Source: Datisca glomerata (Eukaryota; Streptophyta; Magnoliopsida; Cucurbitales; Datiscaceae). Taken from it: a stretch of DNA of 64,000 nt. Below, in pieces: positions 1-12,119 of this stretch. Where the stretch lies: NCBI GenBank assembly GCA_003255025.1, contig QANY01011400.1:992001-1056000 (forward strand), written 5' to 3'. A model generated the notes under the pieces. It was not told the DNA's origin. It did no database searches and saw only the letters and a program-made list of their open reading frames with translations. Position numbers and translations under genes: made by a program. Each line of letters opens with the position of its first letter. Within the stretch, counting starts at the first letter, position 1.

Positions 1-2470
1 ATGCATATCTAGACAACTATCTATTCTTGGAACTCTAAAACAAAATGGTGTTGTAGAAAGAAAGAATAGAACTTTCTTAGATATGGTAAGTTCTATGATA
101 GCATAAGAAAACTTACCCATTTCATATTGGGGAGATGTATTTCTTATTATTACATACATATTTAATTGTGTTCCTTCAAAATCAATAACTTCTTCTCCAT
201 ATGAACTTTAGACAGGAAGGAAACCCAACTTAAGTAATCTATGACCTTCGGGGTCAGTAGCTTATGTTCTCATAAACACGATAAACTTGAACTAAGTGGT
301 AATAGTCCATTTTTATAAGATATTCTTAACATTCCAAAAGATAAAAGTCAATTTATGAAAACCCCGATGAAAGTTTTACTATTAAATCAAGAGATGCCAC
401 ATTTTTAAAGAATGAGTTTCCTAGCAAAAGAGAAACTAGTCAAGTTCTAAGTCTATATGAGATAGAAAGTCATTACACTAATATTACTACGGATCAGACA
501 TCTGAATTAATGAGAATATGTCTCATCTCCTTGATTCGAGTGGGAGTAACATTTCAAATCAATGATAAAATTATGCAAGAATATTATTTATTGAGAAGTA
601 CTCGTAAAAGTATTCCTCTTCGATATTTTTAAATCGAGGGAGAAACTTTTATGATTGCTCCACGCGATGAAAATAAACCAAGAGCTGTACAAGAGGCTCT
701 TTCATTAGTTGCACAAGATCAACGGTTAAAGGCAATGGAAGAAGAAATGGAGTCAATGAGAATAAATCATGTGTGGGACTTGGTAGATCTTCCACTAGGG
801 CGTAAAGCTATTAGGAACAAATAAATTCTCAAAATTAAACACAAGGAGGATGGATCTATAGAAAGATATAAGACACGTTTAGTAGCTAAGGATTACACTC
901 AACAAAAAGGAATTTACTATAAGGAAACTTTTTCACCTGTTATTAGGTTTACCTTTATGCGTCTAGTTTTTTCTATGTTGCCCAGTTAGATTTGGAATTA
1001 TACCAGATGGACGTAAAAACTTCTTTCCTGAATGAAGAACTAGATGAAGAAATTTACATGCAACATCATGAGAATTTTGTTACGAAAGGTCAAGCTCCAA
1101 AGTTCAATATATGACCTCAAACAATCATCTAGATAATGCTAACTTAGGTTTCATAGAGCCATAACCTCTAATAATTTTATGATGATCAATGAAGACAATT
1201 ATTGTTTACGTCAAACACGTTGAGGATAATTTTGTAATTCTATCATTCTATATAGATGATATCCTTTTGGTTAGAAATGATAAGATGTTTGTCATTACCA
1301 TTAAAGAATGGTTGTCTTCTTATTTTGAGATGGACATGTGTGAACCAACATTCATACTGGGTATGAAGATATATCAAGATTGTTCAAAAAGACTTATTGC
1401 TCCATCGCATGAATCGTATATAAAGAAAATACTCGAATGATAATATGCGAGATTGCAAACCGATTGATACTTCAATAGCAAATAGTGAATCCTTAGTCAC
1501 AGATGTGTCCTTATTCAATAGATGTACGCTATGTTGCGTATATGCCCTGATATTTATTATGTCGTTGGTTTAGTCAACCATTATCCATCAAAAGCTAGAC
1601 AAGCTCATCAGAAAGTTGTTAAGAGGATTTTGAGATATCTTAAAGGTACCATGAATTTATGTTTATGCTATCGCGGAAATGATTTGCATCTAATGGGTTA
1701 CTCATATTCTAATTAGGGTGGATATGCTTTCTTGCTAAGTAATGGTACCATATCTTGGAGCAGCAAGAAATGGACATGCATTCCATTATCAACTATGGAA
1801 GCAAACTTTATAGCGTGTTCGGTTGTAGTATAAGAGACAATTTGGCTTATAAGGTTTCTATAAGAATGGCTAAGTGTATTTGAAAATGCCTAAGTGCATG
1901 AAAATATGACTAAGTGCATTAAAATGGCTAGGTGTATCAAAACAAGTACATGAAAATACCAAAGTATGAGAAAATTACTAAGCAAAACAAAATATGGCTA
2001 ACTGTAAATTATTAAGTAAATGAAAATATGGCTGTGTATAAAATTAATTAAGTTGTGAAAATAATCAAGTCACAGAAATAAATATTTGCATATAAGCGGC
2101 TACGTGTGTATAAATGACTAAATGTGTAAAAATAACTATAGACTCACACATTTCATCGAACACATATGGCTAAGTGTACAAAAGTGGCTAAGTATGTGAA
2201 AATGGCTAAGTAACGTAATTAATTTTACAAGTTAAAAATTGAGAAAGTTGCTAAGTTTATAAAATTTTTGTGATAGTCAAGCAGTCATCGCTTATACTAA
2301 ATATCTGAAGTATCATGAAAAGACAAAGCATATAGACACAAAATATAATTTTGTATGAGATATTATAGCGCAAAAGAAAATATTAATACAACATCTCTCC
2401 ACACATCAAATGATGACTGTTCTTTTGAGAAAGTTAATTCCTAGAGATGTTTCTAAGTCGTGTCAAATAT
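1..2470 (+). pseudogene. Ty1-copia polyprotein remnant (integrase end, RT, RNase H)
   Basis: Reading across frames, the first 300 bases give the end of a copia integrase (NGVVERKNRTFLDM). Bases 650-1100 give the start of the reverse transcriptase, with YKTRLVAKDYTQQKGI and MDVKTSFLNEEL. Bases 1189-1440 are the RT core, with the YXDD-type box changed to YIDD (FYIDDILL). Bases 1522-1860 are the RT end and RNase H (STMEANFIAC), and 2275-2400 give the end of RNase H (YHEKTKHIDTKYN). Stops and frameshifts occur throughout, so it cannot be translated. The 5' part lies outside the window. No LTR of its own was recognised downstream. Confidence 0.85.
1862..2270. repeat. Degenerate ~20-bp tandem repeat inside the copia RNase H
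   Basis: About 410 bp of diverged copies of a motif like tggctaagtgtatgaaaa. The array replaces roughly 30 codons of the RNase H reading frame, which is recognisable on both sides. It is therefore an insertion or an expansion within the dead element. Confidence 0.6.
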
Positions 2471-2854
2471 CTAGGATTACACATATTGTAAAATGATGTG
2501 TAATTTTCAATACATTTTGTATCAATGTTATATTAATGAACTTGATGTGGTTCATTATTTTATTTTTGTAGCAGAAACACGCATATCTTGTTTGGATAAA
2601 ATAAAAAAGATTATCGGCAGGCATAGACCGACTTACTCATATAAGCGGTCACCTCAGGCGCTTGAAGAGCGTGCTGATATGAGACATTGTATGCTTAAAA
2701 TATTTGGAATATGTGAACAAAGCGTACAATGATTATGTTGTCGTGTTGGCAAGAGGTCAATATGATGTCCAAATATTAATTTTATGAATCGACATGATTC
2801 TCACGATCATGTAGTCTGGTTGATGGACGAGATGCGAGAACTGTTAGCAAGATC
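2471..2854. other. Unassigned sequence between two copia remnants
   Basis: It holds a 79-codon open frame (2493-2732, +) with no recognisable domain. It is probably the 3' untranslated tail of the upstream copia remnant or the U5-side end of the next LTR. No host gene is seen. Confidence 0.4.
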
Positions 2855-4508
2855 CAATTTTTATGTCGCGTTCCTCGTTCTTCGTAGAGCTAGTAATTTA
2901 TCTTTGTACCAATAACCATCTATTTAGAATCAGAAGTATATATCTCAAGGATATCGGTATGAATTGAGTGTGGGCTCTCAAAACAGAGATTAGAAGAGAA
3001 AAATCAATTTTTTTCTCTTCCCTACTGTATTTTGGCGGCAATAGTGTTTGGGCGGGAAGAGAAACTATTTTCTGTTCTGTCTAATACTTAGCTTAGCTTA
3101 GGGTTAGGTTTGTAACCCTTTTATACTTAATTACGAGATTTGCTCATATACCATATATACCAAAAACTGAAATTCTCCATTTCATATACACTATATGCAA
3201 TTTTTACTTTTTCCCCTAGAGCCAAAATTGTGTTCAAATTCACATGTTCAAATTTATGAATTAAATTGATCACAATCAACTAATTAATTAATTTTTTTAT
3301 TTACTAATTATTCAATAATTATAAAATAATAAAATAATTAATTTGAACATTAATTTCAGTTTCCACTAAAATAGTGATGTCACTCATCATATATGAGTCT
3401 CGAGAAGTGTGTCTTGGTCCCAAACACGTTTTTGGTTCAACTGGTATTATTTCTTATTCTTGTCCTTATTAACTACTCTTGAGACCAAATGGACCCACAT
3501 AAATAAAGTTATAGGATTCAAATATCTGACTAATTTATCTTCATAAATTCCTGACCTATTTAATCCTGACATTGTACGATTTCATTATATCTCCGATGCC
3601 GATAGAACTCTCGATTCATGCGCACCACATTTTTTGTTTGTGAAAATAAATATTTATATTTCATAGTCCATAGCATATTTATGATATTACCCTTCATGAA
3701 TTTCAGTAACAAGAGTGGGATATAAAATTACCATTTTAACCCTCTAGTTATTATTTTATTAACTCATTTATTGACTGTGAATAAGAAAGACATATTGGTG
3801 AAGTATCTCATACAGACCACCATGTCTTATGCAATGACTCATGTCATCGAGTACCATGCCCGATTTATTTATTCACACACTCATCAATAAAGAACAAACT
3901 GATAATGTTATTTTTTAAATCTTACCACGAACTCCATCCATGTGTCCTAAGATAGTTAAATCACGGTCCTAATCGTTGAGATATTGTCTGGTAATTCGAA
4001 CTCACTCCTTTGGCATATCAAAGATCGCAAGTAACTTAGTCAAGTTTCGCATTCAACTCAGAATGAAGGTAGTTATGAAAATACCCTTAAGGTGTAACAA
4101 TAAGATTTAGAGCTAGATAAACGATTTTGCTTTAAACTAATTGGTTAGTGGTCTATTCAACATGTTTCATAACATGTCTAGGTCAACCGTAAAAGTCTCC
4201 ACACCCATGCCCCGAGACTAGCATCCTTTGGTTCAACCTAACACTCATAATTGGATTTGATTGCTCAGTCGATCATAAGACTGCGTATAACATTTTGAAC
4301 TATCTCAGAAGAGTTTGTCTAGAAGACTGCTCGGTCTTTACTCTTCTTACGTTGATAATAGTTCTAAGGCTTTTGTAAATTACAAACACACTTTAATTAA
4401 AGGAAACTTTTAATTTATTCATAAAATTCAGTAATACATAAATGTCAATAAGTAATTGTTTACTCGTAAAAAGTTAATATACCCTATTTTATGGACATAA
4501 TTCTAAAA
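2855..4508 (-). mobile_element. Truncated copia 'D'-family LTR
   Basis: This stretch aligns along its whole length, with indels, to the 3' LTR of the minus-strand copia element at 27660-29541 and to 34697-35705. Shared blocks include a run near cgcgttcctc at the start and ggctctcaaaac. The right end (attctaaaa) corresponds to the LTR terminus attccaaca at 29541. About 70 bp of internal sequence, homologous to 29542-29610, follows to about 4580, so this is a truncated element and not a clean solo LTR. No target duplication was found. Confidence 0.75.
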
Positions 4509-4580
4509 ATCTCTCAATTAGACTAAAGTAGGCATGTACAATCTTGTTAAGCATAGTGCCCTCAAAGTATGTGTTTAGAC

Positions 4581-4866
4581 AACTTTAGTATAAAATTAAT
4601 GAAATTTACATTTTTCTTATAATTGTTCTTTTAAATTATTGTTGAATAATATATATATATATATATATATCAGTTGAGAAATAAGTAGATTTCACATACA
4701 TGTAGTTGAAAATGATATGCTCGTTTGGCTGATAACATGGTGATTCATTGTAGTAATTTATGCTTATAGTATTTTGTTATTTATATTTACTTTTGGCTTG
4801 TATTTTCTTTTAGAAAAAAAGTTTTGAAGATCCAGATTCTATAACCAGGGGAGATGTGTAAATCAC
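4581..4866. other. AT-rich intergenic stretch with a (TA)n microsatellite
   Basis: A simple TA dinucleotide run lies at about 4648-4670. Nothing else is recognised. Confidence 0.6.
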
Positions 4867-5011
4867 TTTAATTACACACATAATCTAGATTAGGATTAGA
4901 AGAGTTGTCTTTATCTTTTCTTCTTTCCATTTTTTTGTTTCTATTTGAGATTGGAAGAGTACTTCCAACATTAATAACTGACATAAAATATAAAGTTTTT
5001 GTTATTTCATC
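4867..5011. repeat. 145-bp dispersed repeat, copy 1
   Basis: It is about 95% identical, in direct orientation, to 13782-13927, which lies upstream of the gene at 14163. Both copies run from tttaatta to ttatttcatc. This copy abuts a LINE fragment at 5012. Confidence 0.8.
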
Positions 5012-5765
5012 GGTAATGGGGCAGGTATCTCATTGTTTATTGAACCTTGGCACCCTGTAGACATCATGTACATAAAGTCATCAAGATCATGGATAAGCTA
5101 GCATTTTTTGTGACATCAAGAGCGGTAATGGGGCAGGCATCTCCTTGTTTATTGAACGTTGACTCCCTAAAGACATCATGTCAACAAAAGGGGACAAAAT
5201 TTTGATACTGGGCATAGGACTAAATCTAAATGCCCCTCTTTCAATCTTGATTAGAGATGGTAGATGTGTATGGCCTAGCCAAAGCCTTGAAACTAGTCAG
5301 ACTCAGTGGGGCTTTCACCTTGAATTGAGGGCTCCCAACTCCCATCAAGAAGATTCTTGGAACTGAAATTTAGATCCTGGAGGCTCTTTCTCCATTAGGA
5401 AAGCCTACACTGCCTTAATGCAGCAAAAACCAAAGATGATATGATCAAAACTTATCTGGTTTCCAAGTTTTATTCCATAATGCTCTTTTATATCCTTACT
5501 TGCTATTCTTGATAAACTAGCAATAAAGGATCATGTGATCACTACTTGTTGCCTAGAATTGTGAGGGAGATAATGTGGTTTCTAAAAAGATGAAAAAGGG
5601 CTTCAAATAGACATTGACTTCTTGGATAATTGGGTTTAATATATACTTCTAGTGCCTAGGTTTTGTTTTGTTTTATTCTATAATGACATGAGCCTTGGAA
5701 TGTCCTGGGGTATGCCCCTTGTATTTGTTTTCTTGTGCTTTTGGTTAAATAAAATTTACATTTTA
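5012..5765 (+). pseudogene. LINE (L1-type) ORF2 C-terminus and 3' UTR fragment
   Basis: Translation across frames gives a block typical of the region after the LINE reverse transcriptase (GNGAGISLFIEPWHP). It continues with a SIRKAYTALMQQ-like stretch and then a zf-RVT-like region around 5450-5520 (KLIWFPSFIP). The end, to about 5765, resembles a plant LINE 3' UTR. A 58-bp segment (5013-5068) is repeated at 5113-5170, duplicating the GNGAGISLF block. Stops and frameshifts make it a pseudogene. It is a 5'-truncated copy, as is usual for LINEs. Confidence 0.7.
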
Positions 5766-5812
5766 ACAAAATAACTGAAATTAATTAATTTTATCATAAA
5801 CCAAACTGAATC

Positions 5813-6115
5813 ATCAATTGAATAACCAAATTTGAAATTCATCAATCGAACTGACCAAAGTTCATCAAGTTAACATTTGAAGAATACTATGATTCATCAA
5901 TTTTATAATCAAACGGAACAGAATTCATCAATTTTACAATCAAGCTAAACTGGATCATCAATTTTATAATCGAAGTAAACTATAGTTCATTAATTTTATA
6001 ATGGAACCAAATAGGATTATAAATTTTATAATTGAAATGTCATACAACCGAACTAACTGCATCATCAATTTTATAATCGATTAACCAAACAAAAATTCAT
6101 CAAGTTATTAATGAC
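5813..6115. repeat. Degenerate ~35-bp tandem repeat
   Basis: There are about eight diverged copies of a unit built on ttcatcaattttataatcga followed by an A/C-rich spacer. Confidence 0.65.
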
Positions 6116-7348
6116 AGAAATTATTGTCCAGTCTTTCAATTTAGAGAGAGTAATTTTAACCAAACTGTTGATGCCCATGGTAATAGTTCGGGAAGAAAGA
6201 GAAGTAAAAGATGAAAATAGAATTGTTTAATGGAAAAAAAGAAAAAATAAATTATAATCTTTTAGTTCCAAAAGAAAAAAAATAGATGAGTACCCATTAG
6301 ATACTCATATCTTAGTGGGTATTACTCACACTCACCCATATAATTTAACATGGGTATGAAATTGGTATGGGTAATAAAAATTTAACATGTGTATTTAGTG
6401 GATAAACTCATACACAACCCAAACCCACTCATTGACATCCCTACTCCTACGTACCCAAAAAAAGAAGTCGTCTTTCCTACCGATAAAAAAAGTCTTCTTT
6501 CCTAACTTTACAAGCCCCACAATCACTCGCCCCTTCCCATTTTACCCTTCTTCTATCCGCAACGACTCCTCCTTTTTTCCCTTCTACCCTCAGTGACCTC
6601 CTCCTCGTGGAGGAAGCCTATCTTTTAAGTAATTTTTTTAACTAATCAGAATATTGTTACATAACATGAAGGTTAGAATTACATCATAAAGGGTCAAATG
6701 CTCTTTAAACAATAACTCTCTCTCAAACAAACTACAAATGTGTTATGGTCAACAAGAAAAAACAAAGAAACTTCAACTCTGATCTTGCTAATATTAAAAA
6801 TAGTATCAGAAACTGAATTTAATTTCTCAATAACCCAACGAATGAACTAGCTAGTAGTTTGGCATAACATAGTCTTCACTTCCTCACCTAAATTAGTGGC
6901 TAATTGCATACATCCCGAAAAATAAGAAACCATCATAGTTCATTTAAAGCAATCCCTCATTAGGTGGTCTCCAATTGTGATTATCTGACAAGTTAATCTA
7001 CGGAGGGATAATTCTTATACATAACCATAGCTTTAGTCGACCAAAAACTTATCCAAGTCCCTTCTGCTAATAGCATTACTTTGAATGAATCAATATCAAT
7101 TCCCATCTTCTCTGGAAAACTTGAAGACTTGAAGTCTTGAAATCTTTAAATCTTGAAATCTTGAAATGCATCAATAGCTCACTTGGTTGTTGAAGATGGA
7201 AAATATATTTTAACATATGAAGAAAGTTGTAAGGTTGTATGAAGGAAAAGAATATCAAACTATTATCCGTTTCTCCTTATTTTGCTATTGACTTCTTATA
7301 CTCACATACAAAGTAACCAGAGAAAATTTTGTCAAGTATCACTAATCA

Positions 7349-7524
7349 AACATGTTAGGGGACATGAATTTGAAAAATACTAGCAATAAATAAATGTTAT
7401 AGGATGTGAACTTAGAAATGATTAGAACTAGTCAAAGGCTAGAGGACATGAACTTAGAAATGACTAGCACTAGTCAAAGGCTAGAGAACATGAACTTAGA
7501 AACGACTAGCACTAATCAAATGCC
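7349..7524. repeat. 42-bp tandem repeat, about four copies
   Basis: The unit contains ggacatgaacttagaaatga followed by ctagcactagtcaaaggcta. The last three copies are nearly identical and the first is more diverged. Confidence 0.75.
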
Positions 7525-7776
7525 AGGAGACGTAAGAATGAAGAATTCTTAAAGATGTATTTGCACTTAGTATAATCTAAGGCTAAGAGACAGAATTGAA
7601 AATGCTTATTGTTGAAATTGTATTCTTAGAGATTCTTGGAGAATTGTGAAATTTGTGTTATAGTTAGATAGCGAGAGTCCTATCTTTTATGTAATTGATG
7701 TCTACATTTTACATTAAGATGTACTACACTTATTTTTATTATGATTCAGCATCATTGCTAGATTATGTAAGATATT

Positions 7777-8659
7777 TTTAAAGGATTTTTTCTGTTTAAC
7801 CACGAGAATAATGATAAAGCTGAATTTTTTACAAGTGTTAATCAGAAAGAATGAAAGGAGAATTTAAGAGTAAAGGAGTTTTTAGAGAATCTCAGGGTTT
7901 TCACTTTTAATTGTCTTGAATCTCTCCTTTCCTCTAGTACATTGACATTTATATAGATTTCCCAAATCCAATGTGTAAATTAAAATAACAATATAAAAAG
8001 AAAGCACTCATAATTTCCAGGGATCACACCCGTTCATGGGGGTCATTCTACTGGGTATAGCTCCTCTTTTTTTCCTTTTTGTCTCGCTCAGTCGTCAATC
8101 AATCACGGCCACTTGGTGATTTCTTATGGCTTCGAGCCAATCAGTCACAGTCACTTGGTAGTCTATCAATCTGCATCATCTGAGTATTTTCAGCATTTAC
8201 TAAATCAATCATTGTCGTTTGTCTGTCATCTCGGGTCTTTTCGCTTGTCTCTATTCTTCTTCCCTTCCTTCTTTTCTCATTCTGGTGAGGTCTCTCATTT
8301 CAGCATTCTTTCTCGTTCTGACGAGGTCTCCCACTTCAACATTTTTTCCCTACTTTGACGAGATCTCGTGCTTCTAGGCTCTTTCCGCGTCGGTGAGGTC
8401 TCCCGCTTCAGCGTTCTTTCCCGTTCTAACGAGATCTCCCACATCAACGTTTCTTCCCCGTTCTGATGGGGACTCCCTCTTCTGGGCTCTTCTCACTTTG
8501 ATGAGGTCTCTCGCTTTAGTGTTCTTTCCAGCTCTGACGAGGTCACCCGCTTCTGCGTTCTTTCCTGCTTAGCCCCCAATCTTGCCATGTTCGTGGCCCA
8601 CGTGTCCTCTCAAGATTTGTTCTTTTTGTACACGTGTCTTGGATGATTTTTTCTGTTCA
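7777..8659 (-). repeat. 3' LTR of element A
   Basis: It aligns to 12625-13391 and 35706-36698. On the minus strand the LTR family begins TGAACAG and ends CCTTTACA; here the last two bases are changed. From about 8268 to 8575 it contains a tandem array of a ~36-bp unit built on gttctgacgaggtctcccgc. The three LTR copies differ in length (883, 767 and 993 bp), partly because of this array. Confidence 0.85.
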
Positions 8660-8672
8660 TTTTCCCCCCCAT
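8660..8672 (-). other. Polypurine tract of element A
   Basis: On the minus strand this reads as a purine run with seven G residues, immediately before the LTR start TGAACA. The same motif abuts the LTRs at 36698 and 41587. Confidence 0.75.
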
Positions 8673-9062
8673 TACACTCAATAAATTTTATTGATGTGCA
8701 ATGATGAGGACTCCTTGATTCGCATGCATTTTTTTAAAGATGTCTTGTCTTCTCTCGGGAACCTACACTTTTTTGGAAATAACAAACAAATATATATTTA
8801 ACAGTTAATTAAGTCAAGAGAGGCACACGTTTTTCCTTCGATGGCGCTTCGTTTCTCATTTTCAATTGTGTTTGGTGACACGTGCTTTGTCTCTGTTCCT
8901 TTTTCCAGTTGTCGTTGTACCATTCGTTGACGTTAGTGACGGTTATGTCTTCTCAGTCGCACCCTTTTAAAAAAAGGTCATTTTAGATTCCCATTTTCAA
9001 AGAAATTTATGGAACGTCTTATCATTTGCTTCTTCTTCTTCTTCATTTTTTAACCCCGAGCC

Positions 9063-9069
9063 TATTTAA
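9063..9069 (+). promoter_or_regulatory. TATA-like box of the antisense gene in element A
   Basis: CCTATTTAAGG lies 114 bp before the probable ATG at 9177. The counterpart in element B (CCTATTTAAAG on minus) lies 103 bp before its ATG. Conservation between two diverged families suggests a genuine core promoter. Confidence 0.5.
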
Positions 9070-9176
9070 GGATTCTCTTGTTTTACGTATTCCTATCTTC
9101 GTTTGTGGTAAGACATTCTCCCTTGTTATCTTCTTCTTATTCATTTTATTGTTTGAAATCCCTTCCCCTTCATCTA

Positions 9177-11275
9177 TGGTGCGAGGTGATACTTCTAAGT
9201 TTAGGCCCCTGGTACCTTTGTTCGGAAACCAGGCTGAGCTAGGACATTTCCTAGATTCCCACCATGACGTCTTCCCCTCCGATGTAGTGTGCGGTCTAGG
9301 TGAAAGTGGGGTCGTAGACCATCCCTGTAGTCCTCCATACCAAATAACTTTAAACCCTAAGTTCATAGCTTTGGGGCTTAGCTTCCTTTCTCCCCTTTCT
9401 TTCAAGAATTCTTCCACACCTGTAAATTAGCTCCATCACAATTTACCCCTAGCTCGTATAGGATTTTACTTGGTTTTGAAGCCTTGAATAGGAGGTATGG
9501 CTTAGATTTAGGAGTAGATGAACTTAGGGCGTGCTACATCATTAAGTACCATGACGAGTCTGAGGGTTACTATATGGCCCCTCGCCCTAGTGCTGAAAAA
9601 AGGAAAATGATCACGGTGATCCCAAAATGGGACAAAGGTCGGGAACGGAATATTCTCCAAATAGGAGGGAACTGGGGCAGCGACGGCTGTTGGACGATTC
9701 CCTGTAGATGGGGAGTCTACAGTAAGTCATCGGAGCTTCGGTTCCTACTTCTTTGCTTTCTGTTTGTTTTGTTTTTTTTACTGACTTTCTACTCATTTGT
9801 CTTCGTAGATAATAAAAGGAAGAAACCCCCTATCTTTCCCAGGAGTCAAGAGAGAAGATCATATTCGCGTCCAACATTCGTGGATGAAATTAGGATGATA
9901 TTCTAGATCTGAGATGGGAAATCAATGTCGGTTCCATCCCGAAAGATAACCAAGCTTCACCCCTCCTTGTAGTGCCTCTACCTTCAGCGCAGCCATCCAC
10001 ATCATTTCCCTCTCCTTCTCCTGAAATCCCACTAGGTATTCTCACTTCGTAGTCTCTGATTTCTATTTCTAGTACATCCATTTCTTCTGGGTCTGAAATG
10101 GGAGCGTCTATTTCAACACTTTGTAGTGAGCGTTATGTTCAGGCACGGTCGTTTGAGGAGTACCATTATTGGGGATGTGTCCAAGGAAGAAAGGAACGTC
10201 CGTCCAAGATACGAGGCCCAAAGTTCTTTCCAGGCGGTTTTGAATCTTCCTCCTGCTACTCCTACCTCCTCTTCAACTATTCCTCTCACTCTCGTTGTTC
10301 TAGCGGATGCTCCCCAGCAACGGTCCACTTCTAGTCCGCCCCCTCCTCAGTCGGATTTGTCTCTTGTCCACTCATCCGGCACTCAAGGCGAAGGGGAGCA
10401 CCCCTCTTTGTGGAGTTAGAGAAACTTCTGCGGGGTTCCACAAGTTCCCACTACTGTCAACTTCCTCAACGACCCTCGTTCTCCACATAATGTGCTTCGC
10501 GGGGTCTACTCTGATACGGACATGGCCAGTGCTCGTGGCATGTTAGTCGGGAATCATCTCTGCTCATTCAGTCATGGTTTAATGAAGGTGTACTCATTTA
10601 TTTTCTAATTTTCTTTACCCGTTATTCTTCTTTTGCTGGCTAAATGTCTTGGTTTCCTCTTGTTCTTTTTGGCAGGCCATCATTTTCCATAACAGCCTCC
10701 AAGAGCACTTTCTTGCTAATGAGCACACAGTTTCCAAATGGAAGAGGGAGGTTTAGAGCTATCGTGAGGTCCTTGAGACTTAGAGGGCCAAAATTGAGTG
10801 GCTCACAAAGCGGGAAGCCGAACTTCAGGGCACAGTTGAGGATTTAGCCCAAGGGGCGACGGCGGTGGCGGAATTCTCCAAGCTTGAGGATTCCTTGAAC
10901 CCACCAAGGAAGTGCTTGAAAAGTCCGAGAGGTGTCAGGCCACTTCCTACAAGAACCTGAAGATCGTGGAAGATAGGTTGACTGTTACTGAGGTCGCTCG
11001 GGAGGAAGCTGAGCAGAGAGAGAGGGATCGATGACATCTATCAAGCTTTGTTCGACAAGGATGAGAAGAAAGTCGATATGGCGGGCTATGAGGATGGGAA
11101 GGAAAACCTCCCTCCAAAAGTTTATTTTGAGGATGATCTCGTTGCCCAAGATGCCTCAGTTCCCGTAGCTGAAGATTTTATTGTTCCTGTTGCTGAAGAC
11201 TCCACCATACCGGTTGCTGATGATGATGATGTCAACCCTCCTGCTACTGAAGTTATTTGTATCGACGAGTCTTAG
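9177..11275 (+). pseudogene. Antisense ORF (aORF) of element A: putative gypsy-type transposon protein with coiled coil
   Basis: The gene runs opposite to element A, between its gag remnant and its 3' LTR. Exon 1 (9177 to about 9720) begins MVRGDTSKFRPLVP and carries FPSDVVCGLGESG and PPYQITLNPKF. After one frameshift near 9400-9430 it continues with LAPSQFTPSSYRI and NRRYGLDLGV. Likely introns: about 9721-9808 (TACAG/GTAAGT-type donor, TTCGTAG acceptor) and about 10588-10677 (AAG/GTGTAC, TTGGCAG). The part after 10678 is predicted coiled coil (AKIEWLTKREAELQGTVEDL), followed by an acidic tail ending ICIDES. The N-terminal half resembles the family called putative gypsy-type transposon (PF04195), and the position matches the aORF of Tat-lineage elements. 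Function unknown. Stops in the coiled-coil part suggest it is dead. Confidence 0.65.
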
Positions 11276-11439
11276 CTTTCCTTCCGCAATTTTCTTTTCT
11301 CTCTTTTTTTTGTACCTTCCCTTTTTAGTAATGAAATGACTTTTTCTTTTTGGCGTGTTTCATTAGTTTAGTATTTTGTATTTAGCAAGATTTGAGTGAG
11401 TAGAACTTAGGAATCCCATACTTTCAACACTTTCCAACC

Positions 11440-12085
11440 AAATAATTTTTCCAAATTAAGTAACTCAACACATAGAAATTTCTAAGTATCCAAATTATGC
11501 TAAACAGCCATCTAAGTTTAGATTTAAGTAATTCAAAGCGTTAATTTTAGTTTAGACTTTAGTAACTCAAAGCACTATTTCAAGTTATTCCAAATAGCAA
11601 TTTAAGTTTAGACTTCAGTAATTCAAAGTATTAACCCGTTTGGAGCAGATGAGCCTTTCCTACTTCCATTGTGTTTCATTTCCTTGCTTTCCACATTTCA
11701 AAGAGAATGTTTCTTCCGCTCTCAAGGGATTTAGGCTTCTGGCCCACTGACCTTTTTTCACATTTTAGAGATAAGATTTTCTCAAAGGCTTAGGCTTCTA
11801 GGTCGCCGGCCTTTTTTCATTTTTGATTTTCTTTTTAGAGAGTAGCCGTCCCAATTCTCAAGGTTTTAGGCTTTCAAACCATCGACCCGTTTCCATTTTA
11901 GAGTGGTTTTTGTTCCGCTCTCGATGACTTGGGCTTTTAAGCCATGGTCATTACTCTTTTTCCAACATTTTAATGAGAAGGTTTATCCCACCCTCAAGGG
12001 CTCAGGCTTCTGGGCCGCCGACCTTTTTTCACATTTTAAAGAAAAGGTTTATCCCGCTCTCAAGGGCTTCTACGGCTAGGATTTC
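11440..12085. repeat. Degenerate tandem arrays inside element A
   Basis: Two blocks are seen. Bases 11440-11640 hold about four copies of a ~57-bp unit around tttaagtttagacttcagta. Bases 11690-12080 hold about six copies of a ~65-bp unit around ctcaagggcttaggcttctg and gaccttttttcacatttt. They lie where an autonomous element would carry pol. Confidence 0.65.
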
Positions 12086-12119
12086 TGGACATAGTGGAGT
12101 TCTGGTGAGTGATTCTAGG

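Larger units (their letters stand above)
5766..7776. other. Intergenic, AT-rich, with two degenerate tandem arrays
   Basis: Apart from the arrays at 5813-6115 and 7349-7524 there is no recognisable coding sequence. The short minus-strand frame at 7076-7258 has no family features. Confidence 0.6.

Noticed and set aside
9043..9417. 124-residue minus-strand frame
   Set aside because: It is the shadow of the conserved plus-strand aORF exon, whose reading is supported by homology with element B.
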